A stretch of DNA of 64,000 nucleotides from Pseudomonadota bacterium. Its GTDB lineage: Bacteria; Pseudomonadota; Alphaproteobacteria; Sphingomonadales; Sphingomonadaceae. Each line of letters opens with the position of its first letter. The first letter of the stretch is position 1. This document shows, piece after piece, positions 24,127-32,462 of the stretch. Both the position numbers and the translations under genes were made by a program. The notes below the pieces were generated by a model that was given only the letters and a program-made list of their open reading frames with translations, ran no database searches and was not told the DNA's origin. The stretch is from assembly GCA_020160755.1 (NCBI GenBank), contig JAIUPN010000007.1:124001-188000 (forward strand). The letters run 5' to 3'.

Positions 24127-25164
24127 ATGGGGATGCGCAGATTTTTCCGGCACCGCGGCTTGCTTCTGGCCGGCGCTCTATCCGTACAAAATTTGCTGGC
24201 TGGTTGCGGCGCAGCCGAGCCGGCAAAACCCCGTGATACCGCGGACTCGCGGCTTGCCGCTTCGCAGACCGTCGATGGCCGGAAGGACGGGGTGTGGCAA
24301 CCTCCGCCAGGCGTGCAGCAGCTTCCCCTCTGGCCCGGCACGGCGCCGAATATGGACGATGTCGATATTCCCCCCGAATATAGCGAGACGGCGACCAATC
24401 CCGATCGGTTCGCCGGGCGGCCGGTCACGGGCGTCTTCAATGTCTCCGCCCCGACCATGACGGTTTTTCAGGCGAAAATTGCAGGCAATGGCACCGCCAT
24501 GCTCGTCTTTCCGGGCGGAGGGTTTCAGAAGCTCGCGATCGATCTGGAAGGGACCGAGGTTTGCGACTGGCTGACATCCAGAGGGATCGTCTGCGTTCTC
24601 GTGAAATATCGCGTTCCGAAGAGCAACCATCACTATGACAGCGAATGTGACTGCGCCGTCACCCCCAGGCATCTTTTGGCATTGCAGGACGCCCAGCGTG
24701 CCATTCGCCTCGTGCGATCACGCGCAAAGACGCTGTCGATCGATCCGGGGAAAATCGGAGTCATTGGCTTTTCGGCGGGCGGCTATCTGGTCGCGCAGAC
24801 CAGCAATATATTCGCCCCGGCGTATAAACCGGTCGACGCGATCGATCGGATCAGCAGCCGCCCCGATTTTGCCGTGGCCATGTTCCCCGGCCACCTGTGC
24901 CGCGCGGGCGGCACGCTCGATCCCGGAATCAAGGCAAGCAAAATAACCCCGCCCACCTTCCTGTTGCAGGCATGGGACGATCCTGTCGACCCGATCTGTA
25001 ACAGCATCGTCTATGCACGCGCCCTCGATGCGGCCGGGGCGAAGGCCGAGGTCCATCTCTTCGCGAGGGGTGGCCATGCGTTCGCCATGCGGCCGCTGGG
25101 CCATCCAGTGGAAAAGTGGCCATCCTTGATGGAGGATTGGTTGAGAGACACAGGGATAATGTAA
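24127..25164 (+). CDS. Lipoprotein alpha/beta-hydrolase (acetyl-esterase-like)
   Basis: 345 residues. The lipobox is LLAGC with the lipid cysteine near residue 24, after RRFFRHRGLLLAGALS. The hydrolase fold follows: FPGGGFQKLAIDLEG (oxyanion loop), nucleophile serine in GFSAGGY, aspartate in QAWDDPVDP and histidine in ARGGHAFAMR. The pattern fits the BD-FAE/acetyl-xylan-esterase group. AGGAGG (24117-24122) lies 4 bases before the chosen ATG. In-frame codons upstream (to a TTG at 24073) are not supported by a ribosome site. It stands alone on the plus strand downstream of the GIY-YIG gene. Confidence 0.82.
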   Translation: MGMRRFFRHRGLLLAGALSVQNLLAGCGAAEPAKPRDTADSRLAASQTVDGRKDGVWQPPPGVQQLPLWPGTAPNMDDVDIPPEYSETATNPDRFAGRPVTGVFNVSAPTMTVFQAKIAGNGTAMLVFPGGGFQKLAIDLEGTEVCDWLTSRGIVCVLVKYRVPKSNHHYDSECDCAVTPRHLLALQDAQRAIRLVRSRAKTLSIDPGKIGVIGFSAGGYLVAQTSNIFAPAYKPVDAIDRISSRPDFAVAMFPGHLCRAGGTLDPGIKASKITPPTFLLQAWDDPVDPICNSIVYARALDAAGAKAEVHLFARGGHAFAMRPLGHPVEKWPSLMEDWLRDTGIM

Positions 25165-25248
25165 GCCGCATAAGGCCATGAAGAACATGGGCGGGCTTGT
25201 CGAAATGCATCCATGCTGTATCAGGCAAACAACACAGCAAGGACGCCC

Positions 25249-25791
25249 ATGCCCCTCACCCTCCTCTTCGCCGCCGCCCTGACCGCGGCATCGCCCGCCC
25301 CCATGCCCACCGGCGAAGCGCTCACCCGCCAGATCGCCGACAATGACGCGCGCCTCTTCTGGGCGGTGTTCGAGGGTTGCGATGCAAAGGCGCTGCCCGA
25401 TCTCCTCGCTCCCGACTTCCGGATGATCCACGACAAGGGCGGGCTGGTCGAGCCGAGCCGCGATGCGATGATCGCCGACGTCACCAAAAGCTGCGCCGCG
25501 CGCCAGCCCGGCGGCGCGCAGGCGGGGTATAAAAATCGCCGCCAACTCGCCCCCGGATCGCGCACGATCCGCACGATGGGCGACTGGGGCGCGCTCGAAG
25601 AGGCGGCGCATGTCTTCTTCGAATGGAACGCGAGGGACGCCCGCTGGGACATGGTCGGCGGCGCGCGCTACATGCATCTTTGGCAATGGATGCCCGCCGA
25701 GGGCCGCTTCCGCCTGTCGCAAAGCTACAGCTATGATCATGCCGGCGCGGCGCCCTATCCGCCGGCGGGCGAAACGGCGGCGAAACGCTAG
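25249..25791 (+). CDS. Secreted SnoaL/DUF4440-like protein
   Basis: 180 residues. A signal peptide covers about residues 1-18 (PLTLLFAAALTAASPA). The mature protein is of the nuclear-transport-factor-2 fold: NDARLFWAVFEGCDAKALPDLL, FRMIHDKGGLVEP, WDMVGGARYMHLWQW and FRLSQSYSYDH. Such proteins bind small molecules or act as simple isomerases; DUF4440 members are common exported proteins of unknown substrate. AAGGA lies 5 bases before the ATG at 25249. An in-frame ATG 36 bases earlier has no ribosome site and would add a non-signal head. Confidence 0.75.
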   Translation: MPLTLLFAAALTAASPAPMPTGEALTRQIADNDARLFWAVFEGCDAKALPDLLAPDFRMIHDKGGLVEPSRDAMIADVTKSCAARQPGGAQAGYKNRRQLAPGSRTIRTMGDWGALEEAAHVFFEWNARDARWDMVGGARYMHLWQWMPAEGRFRLSQSYSYDHAGAAPYPPAGETAAKR

Positions 25792-25849
25792 TTCCACATA
25801 GGGGGCCGGGTTTCCATATCCCCGATTTTCGGGGCTGCACGCGCGGCAT

Positions 25850-25899
25850 GACCCCGGATCAACGCGGACGCGTCACGCGCCTCGCCCGCGGGTAACGAA
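25850..25899. repeat. Worn palindromic repeat (second-half subtype)
   Basis: accccggatcaacgcggacg, cgtcacgcgcctcg and cccgcgggtaacga correspond base by base to the second half of the repeat at 23923-23975, with changes at several positions. Confidence 0.6.
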
Positions 25900-25929
25900 G
25901 CCGGGAAAGGTGCTGGCGCGTGTCGCCCC

Positions 25930-26427
25930 TCAATGCACCGTAACCGCCTCCAGCCGGCCACCGACGCGCGCCACCGCGAACATCACCCCGTCGCGCACCG
26001 CCTCGGGCGGGCCTTCGAGCATATAGAGTTTCACCAGCTCGCGCGTGACCTCGCTGTCGTCGTCGACGACCAGCCGCAGCGACTCGAGCCCCAGATTGCC
26101 ACGCGCCACGACGACATCGCGGACCAGCGCGAGCGGCCACTGCGCGCTCGCCCCGCGATAGAGCGTCTTCCCGTCGTGACGGAGGTAATCGCCGCGCCGC
26201 CGCCACATGCCGAGGATATACGCCCACACCGTCAGCACCGCGGCGATGCCGAGCAGCAGCAGCGGCTGCCCGAAGACCATGTTCCAGAAAGCATCGAGCG
26301 GATCGCCGCTCCAGTCGAGCCGCGCTGCGAGCACGCCGAGCAGCACCGCGCAGGCGAACTGCCACCCCACGAGCGGCGCGGCGCGCAGCCGCGCGATCAC
26401 CACCATATTCCGGTCCCCGCGTTCCAT
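25930..26427 (-). CDS. Two-helix membrane protein of unknown function
   Basis: 165 residues. Two membrane helices (about 18-38 and 48-70) precede a cytoplasmic part. The latter shows strand-rich GDYLRHDGKTLYRGASAQW and VDDDSEVTRELVKLYMLEGPPEAVRDGVMFAVARVGGRL, an alternation that resembles a PH-like fold. I do not recognise the family. The start at 26427 or the ATG at 26406 (VVIARLRAAP) are both possible; neither has a clear ribosome site. The 207-base gap before the next gene holds only GC-rich sequence with no clear signal. Confidence 0.6.
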   Translation of the reverse strand: MERGDRNMVVIARLRAAPLVGWQFACAVLLGVLAARLDWSGDPLDAFWNMVFGQPLLLLGIAAVLTVWAYILGMWRRRGDYLRHDGKTLYRGASAQWPLALVRDVVVARGNLGLESLRLVVDDDSEVTRELVKLYMLEGPPEAVRDGVMFAVARVGGRLEAVTVH

Positions 26428-26634
26428 CGCCGCCTAGATAGGCATGGCGGCGGCGTCATGCCAGCCGTCGCCGCCGGTTCGCACACAAAAGGCGCGGCCC
26501 CCGCTCTCGCGGCTCCGGCTGGCCGTCGCGCGCCGCGCTTGCTGCGCCATGCCGCCCCGTCGACGCGACGCATGGCGGAACCTTCTCGCGCGCGAGCGGT
26601 ATTGGTGCGTGGAGAGGGTCGTCGTCCATTCGGA

Positions 26635-26805
26635 GTGAAGAACATCGAAACGAGAACCCTGATCGCCTATGCGCTCATCGTCATACTGATCGCGGCGCTG
26701 GCCGGCGGCGTCGCTTATCTTCGCCACAACAGTCTTCACCGCAGGCTCCGCCGCGAACGCGAACGCGAAATCGCGCGCCTTGAGGAGAAAGCGCTCGATT
26801 CCTGA
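26635..26805 (+). CDS. 56-residue single-helix membrane protein with charged tail
   Basis: Residues about 8-28 are a hydrophobic helix (TLIAYALIVILIAALAGGVA). A charged coiled coil follows from about 35 to 55 (RRLRREREREIARLEEKA). The start is taken as a GTG (26635), because AT-rich leader sequence and the natural domain edge lie there; a weak GGAG/GAGAGGG site is nearby but not well spaced. Such N-in proteins can act as small scaffold or stress proteins, but the role here is unknown. Confidence 0.45.
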   Translation: MKNIETRTLIAYALIVILIAALAGGVAYLRHNSLHRRLRREREREIARLEEKALDS

Positions 26806-26899
26806 CCGCGGGCGGTGCGCCCCGCCGCCCCGTCCGTGCGGCGGGTCGAGCGCACGGCCGCGTGCGCGATGCTATAGTGGCGGCGAAAGGAGAAAGCCC

Positions 26900-27055
26900 A
26901 TGCAGGCCGTAACCGATGGCGACCGCCGCAAGGAGGTTCGCGCCCTCCTCAGCCAGATCCAGGCGCATCCCGAACGCGACTGGAGCGCCGAGCGCCGCCG
27001 CCTCGCGACGCTGAACAAGCTGATCGCCGGACCGCCCCGACAGCCGCCGCACTAA
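26900..27055 (+). CDS. 51-residue soluble protein, unknown
   Basis: An AAGGAG ribosome site sits 9 bases before the ATG. The product is charged and helical (DRRKEVRALLSQIQAHPERD, then ERRRLATLNKLIAGPPRQ). Composition and coding bias match the neighbouring genes. No family is recognised. It is too short to be found by length filters. Confidence 0.55.
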   Translation: MQAVTDGDRRKEVRALLSQIQAHPERDWSAERRRLATLNKLIAGPPRQPPH

Positions 27056-27211
27056 AGGAGCAAGCCGCTCGTCGCCCGTGCGCGGCGGTCCGTCGCATCG
27101 GCGCCCGCGCGGTGCAACAATCGGACATTGCACGGGTTTCCTCCGTCAAGGCATCGGCGCCGCCCCATCCCCCCCGGGAGCGCGCGCCGATGCCCGACCA
27201 TGGAGACAGAC

Positions 27212-27700
27212 ATGCGCAACGCCCCCGCCCCGCTCGCGGCTGTCCTGCTGACGGCCGCGCCCGCCCTCTTCATCGCACCCGCCGCGCTCGCCCAGCCCGC
27301 GCCCGATGGCGGCGCCAACGTCAATCTGGTCGGTCAGGTCGGCGGGCAGGCGGGGCTCGGCACGGGTGCCGCAGTCGGCAATCTGACCGATCCCGTCGGC
27401 AGCACCGTGGGGCGCATCGATGGCGCCGTGAACGGCGCGGTCGACGCCGCCAGCCTGACCCTCGCGACGCGCGAACAGGTCCGCGCGGGCGCCGAACTCT
27501 ACGACACGAGCGGCAACAGCGTCGGCACGGTGCAAAGCGTCGAGGGCGATATCGCGGTCGTGATCCGCGGCGGCAAGCTCTACAATGTGCCCATCGCCGA
27601 AATCTATCACGGCGCGGTCGGCGCCAGCCACGGCCTCGTCACCAGATTGTCGCGCGCCGAAATCACCGCGCGGACGACCGCCGAAATCGAAACGCGCTAG
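27212..27700 (+). CDS. Exported PRC-barrel-like protein
   Basis: 162 residues. A signal peptide covers about residues 1-27 (RNAPAPLAAVLLTAAPALFI...AALAQ). A Gly/Ala-rich segment (NVNLVGQVGGQAGLGTGAAV) follows, then a small beta barrel of GAELYDTSGNSVGTVQSVEG and IAVVIRGGKLYNVPIAEIYHG, as in PRC-barrel domains. GGAG (27202-27205) lies 6 bases before the ATG at 27212, so the in-frame ATG at 27200 is rejected. The DUF2171 gene 1.9 kb downstream has a similar small-barrel pattern. Confidence 0.65.
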   Translation: MRNAPAPLAAVLLTAAPALFIAPAALAQPAPDGGANVNLVGQVGGQAGLGTGAAVGNLTDPVGSTVGRIDGAVNGAVDAASLTLATREQVRAGAELYDTSGNSVGTVQSVEGDIAVVIRGGKLYNVPIAEIYHGAVGASHGLVTRLSRAEITARTTAEIETR

Positions 27701-27745
27701 GCTTTTCGCCAGCCCCGTCCCGCGCTCCAACCCGGACGGGTCGGG

Positions 27746-27895
27746 GCGCCGTCACATGCCCGGAAATTTCGCCCCCGCGGTCACGTCGACCGCCGCGTCG
27801 CCCCCGTTCGGGATCACCGTGCGCCGTCACATGCCCGGAAATTTCGCGCCCGCGGTCACGTCGACCGCCCCGTCGCCCCCGGTCGGGATCACCGT
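27746..27895. repeat. 75-base tandem duplication at the 3' end of the sulfatase-like gene
   Basis: Two direct copies (27746-27820 and 27821-27895) differ at three positions. The second copy encodes the last 21 or so codons and stop of the minus-strand sulfatase-like gene. The first copy, beyond the stop, could encode nearly the same C-terminus (..NGGDAAVDVTAGAKFPGM) in the same frame. Confidence 0.92.
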
Positions 27896-29416
27896 GCGCC
27901 CGAACCAGACGAAGCGCGCGGTCGGCTGCGTCAGATCGCGGTCATAGCGCGCCTCGACCGCTGCCGGGTCATATCCCATCCAGATCAATGTCGCGGGAAA
28001 AACCTGGCTCGTCGAATGCCCGGCGCGCGGCGCCGCAGCATAGCGCGCGGTCCCGGCGTCGGACAGAAAGGCGAGCAGCGGCACGCGAAACTCGTCCGCG
28101 ACCGCCTCGCTGCTGCAATGCGGCAGCGCGCCGGGGGTCAGGTTCTGCCCATGGTCGGAGGTGTAGACGATCGCCACCGCCGCGCGGTCGACCCCCGCGA
28201 GCAGCCGCTCGAAAAAGGCGCGCTTCGACCAGCCGAGCGCGGTGTCATATTGCAGCGCGACCGGGCTGTCCGCAGGGATCGCCCCCTTCGGATAATGGTC
28301 GCGATACTGGAAATGCACGCCGCGCAGCACCGCAAAAGTAAAGCTCCGCCCCGCTCCCTTCACCGCCATGTTGAGCGCGTCGGCGATCTTCAGATCGGTG
28401 TCGATCCCGCCGACCATCGGCCGGTAATCGTCGATCAGCGCGCGCTCGGGCGGCAGCATCAGATTTTGCGGCGCCCCCGACGTCTGCCCGTCGATCAGCG
28501 TCGTCGTATAACCCGCCGCCTTCGCATAGGCCCAGATCGACGGCGTCGTCCGAAGGTCGGTCGCCGCCGCAGCGCGGCGCACATCGACCCCCGAACGCAG
28601 CGCCACCTGCGCCGGTGCGCTGCAATGGCCGAGCGCCGCCGCGACGCCGAAATCATTATGCGGTACCCCCGCCAGCTTCGGCACGATCAACCGCCGGAAC
28701 GGCGCTTCGGCGACGCTTTCGTCGATCACCCAGACGATATGCCGCGGTGTCGCGGCGGCGCCGCCGGGTTTCAGCGTGACCGCTGCGCGCGGCGGCGGCG
28801 GCGGCGCAGTGGCAAGGTCCCAGCCGAGCGCGTAGAGGCTGCGCTCGGCCGCCTCGGGCCAGACATTGCTATGGCGATAAACGGGCGACGGCAGGACGAG
28901 CAGCACGAGCAGCGCCGCCGCGATCCCCCGCCCCCACGGCATCGGCGCGGCGCCGCGCGCCAACCGCCGAGCCAGCGCAAACAGCAACAGCGCGGCCGCC
29001 ACCTGCGCCGCGGCCCACAGGAAATCGCCGCCGAACTCCGCCGCGGCATTTCCCGCCTGCCCCGTCTCCGCAATCATCCACGCGAGCGACCCGCCATCGA
29101 CAAGTTCGTCGACAAGCTGGCCGTACCCGATGTTGACGAGCATCGACGCGCCCGCGAGCGCCAGCAGCACAGCGGCCCAGCGCCGCGGAAACAGGAACAG
29201 CGCCGCGACGAAGATGGCGGCCTGAAACAGCATGAACAGAAAGGCGGTGGCCGCGCTCTGGGTATCGCCCGCGGCGACACGATAAGCGACCGCGTGGGTG
29301 AGCTGGAAGCGGTTCGCGATAGCGTAGCCGACGCCGAAAACCAGCATGGCGGCGGCCAATCGCCAGAACCGCATGCGCCCGGCGCGCGGCGCGCCCTTTC
29401 CTTCTCCCTGTCGCAT
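27827..29416 (-). CDS. Sulfatase-fold membrane protein (phosphoethanolamine-transferase-like)
   Basis: 529 residues. About five N-terminal helices (residues 20-180 or so) anchor a periplasmic alkaline-phosphatase-fold domain. Its motifs are HIVWVIDESVAE (metal ligand), GHCSAPAQVALRSGVD (nucleophile region), and YTSDHGQNL with H of the second metal site. In EptA-type enzymes a threonine in the nucleophile loop forms the phospho-intermediate; here the loop has serine and alanine, so the active residue is uncertain. Substrates could be lipid A or glycans; none is implied by the neighbours. The last ~25 codons lie in a tandem duplication. The ATG at 29416 is one of three possible starts. Confidence 0.72.
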   Translation of the reverse strand: MRQGEGKGAPRAGRMRFWRLAAAMLVFGVGYAIANRFQLTHAVAYRVAAGDTQSAATAFLFMLFQAAIFVAALFLFPRRWAAVLLALAGASMLVNIGYGQLVDELVDGGSLAWMIAETGQAGNAAAEFGGDFLWAAAQVAAALLLFALARRLARGAAPMPWGRGIAAALLVLLVLPSPVYRHSNVWPEAAERSLYALGWDLATAPPPPPRAAVTLKPGGAAATPRHIVWVIDESVAEAPFRRLIVPKLAGVPHNDFGVAAALGHCSAPAQVALRSGVDVRRAAAATDLRTTPSIWAYAKAAGYTTTLIDGQTSGAPQNLMLPPERALIDDYRPMVGGIDTDLKIADALNMAVKGAGRSFTFAVLRGVHFQYRDHYPKGAIPADSPVALQYDTALGWSKRAFFERLLAGVDRAAVAIVYTSDHGQNLTPGALPHCSSEAVADEFRVPLLAFLSDAGTARYAAAPRAGHSTSQVFPATLIWMGYDPAAVEARYDRDLTQPTARFVWFGRTVIPTGGDGAVDVTAGAKFPGM

Positions 29417-29456
29417 CGGGCATTGCGCTAACGACAAGATGTTGAAAAATCACATA

Positions 29457-29483
29457 TGAAAATGGCCCGCCCCGGGGGGCGGG
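29457..29483 (-). terminator. Hairpin after the DUF2171 gene
   Basis: A perfect 8-bp stem cccgcccc/ggggcggg is followed on the minus strand by ccattttcat. It lies about 75 bases past the DUF2171 stop and before the sulfatase-like gene on the same strand. Confidence 0.65.
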
Positions 29484-29559
29484 TGCGGGCCAGTTCCGGT
29501 GCCGGCGCGCCCGATTGCGCCGCCGGCCCTCTGTTATGTCGAAATGCCGCTGCGCGCGC

Positions 29560-29799
29560 CTATTCGGCTTCCTCGAACAGATCGACCGCGTTCGCGGCGT
29601 TCGCCGACAGGCGAACCGTGTCGCCCTCGACCGCCGCGACAAGGCCAGCGGGAAGATAGTGATGCTTGCCGTCGACGCTGTCGGCCTTGGTCAGCTTGAT
29701 GCGCTCGCCGTCGAGATGGTCGACGGTGCCGATATGGACGCCGTCGGCGCCGATGACATTCATATCTTCCTTGATCGCGCTATGGTCATGCTCAGCCAT
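29560..29799 (-). CDS. DUF2171 small-barrel protein
   Basis: 79 residues. The DUF2171 pattern runs through most of it: KEDMNVIGADGVHIGTVDHL, GERIKLTKAD and HHYLPAGLVAAVEGDTVRL. DUF2171 is a PRC-barrel-like small domain often induced by stress, with unknown partner. Two ATGs are possible; AAGGAG is 1 base before the first and 7 before the second, so 29799 is taken. The C-terminus ends in acidic EEAE. A hairpin follows the stop. Confidence 0.8.
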   Translation of the reverse strand: MAEHDHSAIKEDMNVIGADGVHIGTVDHLDGERIKLTKADSVDGKHHYLPAGLVAAVEGDTVRLSANAANAVDLFEEAE

Positions 29800-29936
29800 C
29801 GTCATTCTCCTTGCCGCTCCGGTGAAGAGCTTCGCCATCATACGCACAGGCGGCGAGTCGGCTCCATAGGCTTGGACGAGCCGCCCGAAAGCCGCGTCGG
29901 GTTTGCAATCGGGGTGCGCGGCGCTACCCTTCGCCC

Positions 29937-30719
29937 ATGCGCTCGCTCCTCCCGCTCGCCGGTCTCGCGCTTCTCGCCGCGCCGCTTCCCGCCGCCGCCT
30001 GCTCGGTCGCACCGGGATACCGTGTGCCGACCAACTTCGAACTCGTCGAGCGCGCCAGCCTCATCCTGCTCGGCACCGTCACCGACGGCGATTTCGAGCC
30101 CGACAGCACGCCGCAACAGATGATCGCGGTCGAACCCGTCGCGGCATTGAAGGGCGCAATGCCCTCCGGCCCCGTCGCCCTGCCCGCGATGATCGCGACC
30201 GATGCCGAAATGCAGCTCAGCAATCCGTATGAATTGCACGAAGCGCATCCGCAGAGCTTTGCCGGCGCGTGCACCCGCTATGTCTTTCCGCGCGGATCGC
30301 GCGTGCTCTTCTTTCTCGATCGGCAGGACGGCGAATGGCGCGAAGCCGGCGGCCCCTTCAGCCGCTGGGCCGAGGATGTGCTGAGCGACGACGCGCCCTG
30401 GCTGCAGGCGGTGCGCTTCTATATCGAGGTCGCAAAGCTGCCCCCGGAGGACCGCGTCGCCGCGCTCACCGCACGCCGCGACGAACTCGCGGCGCTCGCC
30501 GACGATCCGGTCGCGCAGCTGATCGCCACCGATATCGCCCGCCAGCTTGCGGGCCCGAACGCGCCGCTGCGCGGGGAATTGCCGCCCGCCGGTCCCGATG
30601 CGACGGACGAAGACGTCAGCGCCGAGGCGGTGGAAGCGATGGCCGACGATGTCATGAAAGCGGCCGAAGCCGCGCGCGCCGCAACCGAAACCGGGGCCCG
30701 ATCCATTCCGAACGGCTAG
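29937..30719 (+). CDS. Secreted protein, TIMP/NTR-like N-terminus
   Basis: 260 residues. A signal peptide covers residues 1-21 (RSLLPLAGLALLAAPLPAAA), and the mature chain begins with Cys22 (CSVAPG). The next segment (FELVERASLILLGTVTDGDF) and AGACTRYVFPRGSRVLFFLDR resemble the OB-fold of tissue-inhibitor/NTR proteins, in which an N-terminal Cys forms a disulphide. A helical Ala/Glu/Asp-rich tail (about 195-255) follows. No function is assigned. Its stop overlaps the stop of the convergent nuclease gene by 4 bases. Confidence 0.6.
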   Translation: MRSLLPLAGLALLAAPLPAAACSVAPGYRVPTNFELVERASLILLGTVTDGDFEPDSTPQQMIAVEPVAALKGAMPSGPVALPAMIATDAEMQLSNPYELHEAHPQSFAGACTRYVFPRGSRVLFFLDRQDGEWREAGGPFSRWAEDVLSDDAPWLQAVRFYIEVAKLPPEDRVAALTARRDELAALADDPVAQLIATDIARQLAGPNAPLRGELPPAGPDATDEDVSAEAVEAMADDVMKAAEAARAATETGARSIPNG

Positions 30720-31291
30720 CACCAGGGGCGACGGCGTCCCTCCCACGGCCGCGCCAGCCCTTCATCGACAAGCACCGACCCGACGCTTTCGCCGCCGCGT
30801 GTCGGCACACGCAGCTTGCGCCCATAGCGATCGGCATCGCGCCCCGCGCTTTCGAGCGTGAAAGCGCCGTCGTTCAGCCATTGCTGCAGCCGGTCGGTGG
30901 CGGCCTCGCCCAGCGCGGCCTCTTGGGCACAGCGCGCCGGATGCGTTTCGGGGGTATCGATGTCGGCGATGCGATATTTCTCGCCCTGAAACCAGAAGGT
31001 GTCGCCGTCGACGACGCAGTTGGTGCCGCCGCCGCTATGGCAAAGGCCGAAGCGCGCCGACAGGGCATCGCCCGCAGCATCGCCGCGCAGGAAAGGCATG
31101 GCCGTCGTGCCCGGCGCGTCGGCGGCCAGACCGGCGGGCATTTTCTGGAACCCCGCCAGCGCCGCGACGAACGCGACCGCCATCACCGGGGTCAGCCACA
31201 GGTTCGATCCGACCATCCGCCGCGAACGCGCGGGCTTGCGGCGACGCCGCGCGCGACGGCGTTGCGGGTAGTGAAAATCGGGTCCGGCCAT
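30716..31291 (-). CDS. Thermonuclease (SNase)-family exported nuclease
   Basis: 191 residues. A basic head (QRRRARRRRKPARSRR) and one hydrophobic helix (about 32-46) suggest membrane anchoring or a signal. The SNase core contains VVDGDTFWFQGEKYRIADID, TPETHPARC and the catalytic-arginine patterns DRYGR and VLVDEGLARPW. Thermonucleases cleave DNA and RNA with Ca. The frame is complete and the family is widespread in alphaproteobacteria, often with unknown physiological role. Confidence 0.82.
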   Translation of the reverse strand: MAGPDFHYPQRRRARRRRKPARSRRMVGSNLWLTPVMAVAFVAALAGFQKMPAGLAADAPGTTAMPFLRGDAAGDALSARFGLCHSGGGTNCVVDGDTFWFQGEKYRIADIDTPETHPARCAQEAALGEAATDRLQQWLNDGAFTLESAGRDADRYGRKLRVPTRGGESVGSVLVDEGLARPWEGRRRPWC

Positions 31292-31444
31292 GTCGGCCAG
31301 CCTACCGGCAGAGCCTTAGCAAAATCCCAACGAGGCGGCACCGCTATGGCGCGCAAAGACCGTCAATCGCACCCGGTACGGCGCCGATTCCGAACAAGGA
31401 ACAGGACGATTTTCTTACGGCGCGCAGCGCCGGGCCGTCGCTCC

Positions 31445-32137
31445 TCAGGCCGCGGCGGCGAGTATCTTGTTCTCGATCACCCGAATGAAGACCTCGGGAT
31501 CCTGCGCGCCGGGAACGAGCATCCGTCCGCCGAGAATGAAGGCGGGCACGCCGGTGATATTCTGGTCGGCCCAATAGGCCTCTTCGGTGCGCACCATCTC
31601 TCCGAACTCGCCCGACGCGAGGATCGTCGCCGCGCGGGCGCGGTCGAGCCCGACCGACGCGGCGACGTCGGCGAGCACCGCGTGGTCGCTGACGTCGCGA
31701 TTGTCGGTGAAATGCGCCGTGAACAGCGCCAGTTTCAGCGCGGTCTGCACCCCCGTGGGACCCGCCTGCTCGGCCTCCTCGAGCGCGCCCGCCCATGTCA
31801 GCAGGCGGTGCGCATCGAAGCTGTTGCGCATCCGGAATTCCGGCCCGCGATTGAAGGCAAAGCCGAGGTCGGCAGCCACGCCGGCGAGCCGCCCCGTGTT
31901 GGCGCGGCTTTGCTCGGCGCTGATGCCATATTTGCGCATCACATGCTCCGCGGCGTCCTCGCCTTCGGGCGGCATGTCGGGATTGAGCTCGAACGGATGC
32001 CACTGGACACGAAAATCCAGCCGCCCGTCGAAATGATCCATGACCTGCCGGAACTTCAGCCAGCCGATGATACACCAAGGGCACATCACGTCGGACACGA
32101 TGTCGACGCTGAGGCGCGGCACGCGCGGTTCGGTCAA
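31445..32137 (-). CDS. DsbA-family (FrnE-like) oxidoreductase
   Basis: 230 residues. DVMCPWCIIGWLKFRQ gives the CPWC active site. A helical insertion domain follows, and FTDNRDVSDHAVLADVA and ITGVPAFILGGRMLVPGAQDPEVF give the cis-Pro loop and C-terminal helix of the FrnE/2-hydroxychromene-2-carboxylate isomerase branch. The protein is cytoplasmic (no signal peptide). The TTG at 32137 is chosen because AGGAG lies 7 bases upstream; an upstream in-frame ATG has none. A 46-residue Arg-rich peptide gene ends 32 bases upstream on the same strand. Confidence 0.85.
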   Translation of the reverse strand: MTEPRVPRLSVDIVSDVMCPWCIIGWLKFRQVMDHFDGRLDFRVQWHPFELNPDMPPEGEDAAEHVMRKYGISAEQSRANTGRLAGVAADLGFAFNRGPEFRMRNSFDAHRLLTWAGALEEAEQAGPTGVQTALKLALFTAHFTDNRDVSDHAVLADVAASVGLDRARAATILASGEFGEMVRTEEAYWADQNITGVPAFILGGRMLVPGAQDPEVFIRVIENKILAAAA

Positions 32138-32169
32138 AGCCTGTCTCCTGCCGGCGCGTCTCGCCCCGC

Positions 32170-32310
32170 TCAATCCGGAGAGCGGCGATCCTTGCCCGTT
32201 CGCCGGTCGCCCTTGCGGCGCTCCGGTCCCTTATAATCCGGATCGTCCAAGACCCGCCGGTCGGTCGACCGTCTGTCCGAACGCGCCCGTTTGTCCTCAT
32301 CGGATGCCAT
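32170..32310 (-). CDS. 46-residue Arg/Asp-rich peptide gene
   Basis: The ATG (32310) has GGGGAG 5 bases upstream. The product is nearly all charged, with DRR/ERR repeats (SDRRSTDRR, GPERRKGDRR, GKDRRSPD). Such ERRxGDRR motifs occur at the ends of some c-di-GMP or RNA-binding proteins, but no domain is present. It likely is disordered and may bind nucleic acid or acidic partners. It is followed 32 bases later by the DsbA-family gene, so both may share a transcript. Confidence 0.6.
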   Translation of the reverse strand: MASDEDKRARSDRRSTDRRVLDDPDYKGPERRKGDRRTGKDRRSPD

Positions 32311-32462
32311 ACGCTCTCCCCTTCCACCACAAAAGGAAACAGCGACCCGGCGCGCAATAATTCACATTATGGTTAAAAAGACAAGTTTTGGCCGGTTTTC
32401 GGGCCGACCGCCGGAGGCGCCGCAGGGTTGGAGGGCGGGCCGACGGCTGATAGGGCCGCCGC

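Noticed and set aside
31344..32357. Long alternative frame over the DsbA-family gene
   Set aside because: It is an Arg/Gly/Ala-rich shadow of the real frame that carries CPWC and the cis-Pro loop.
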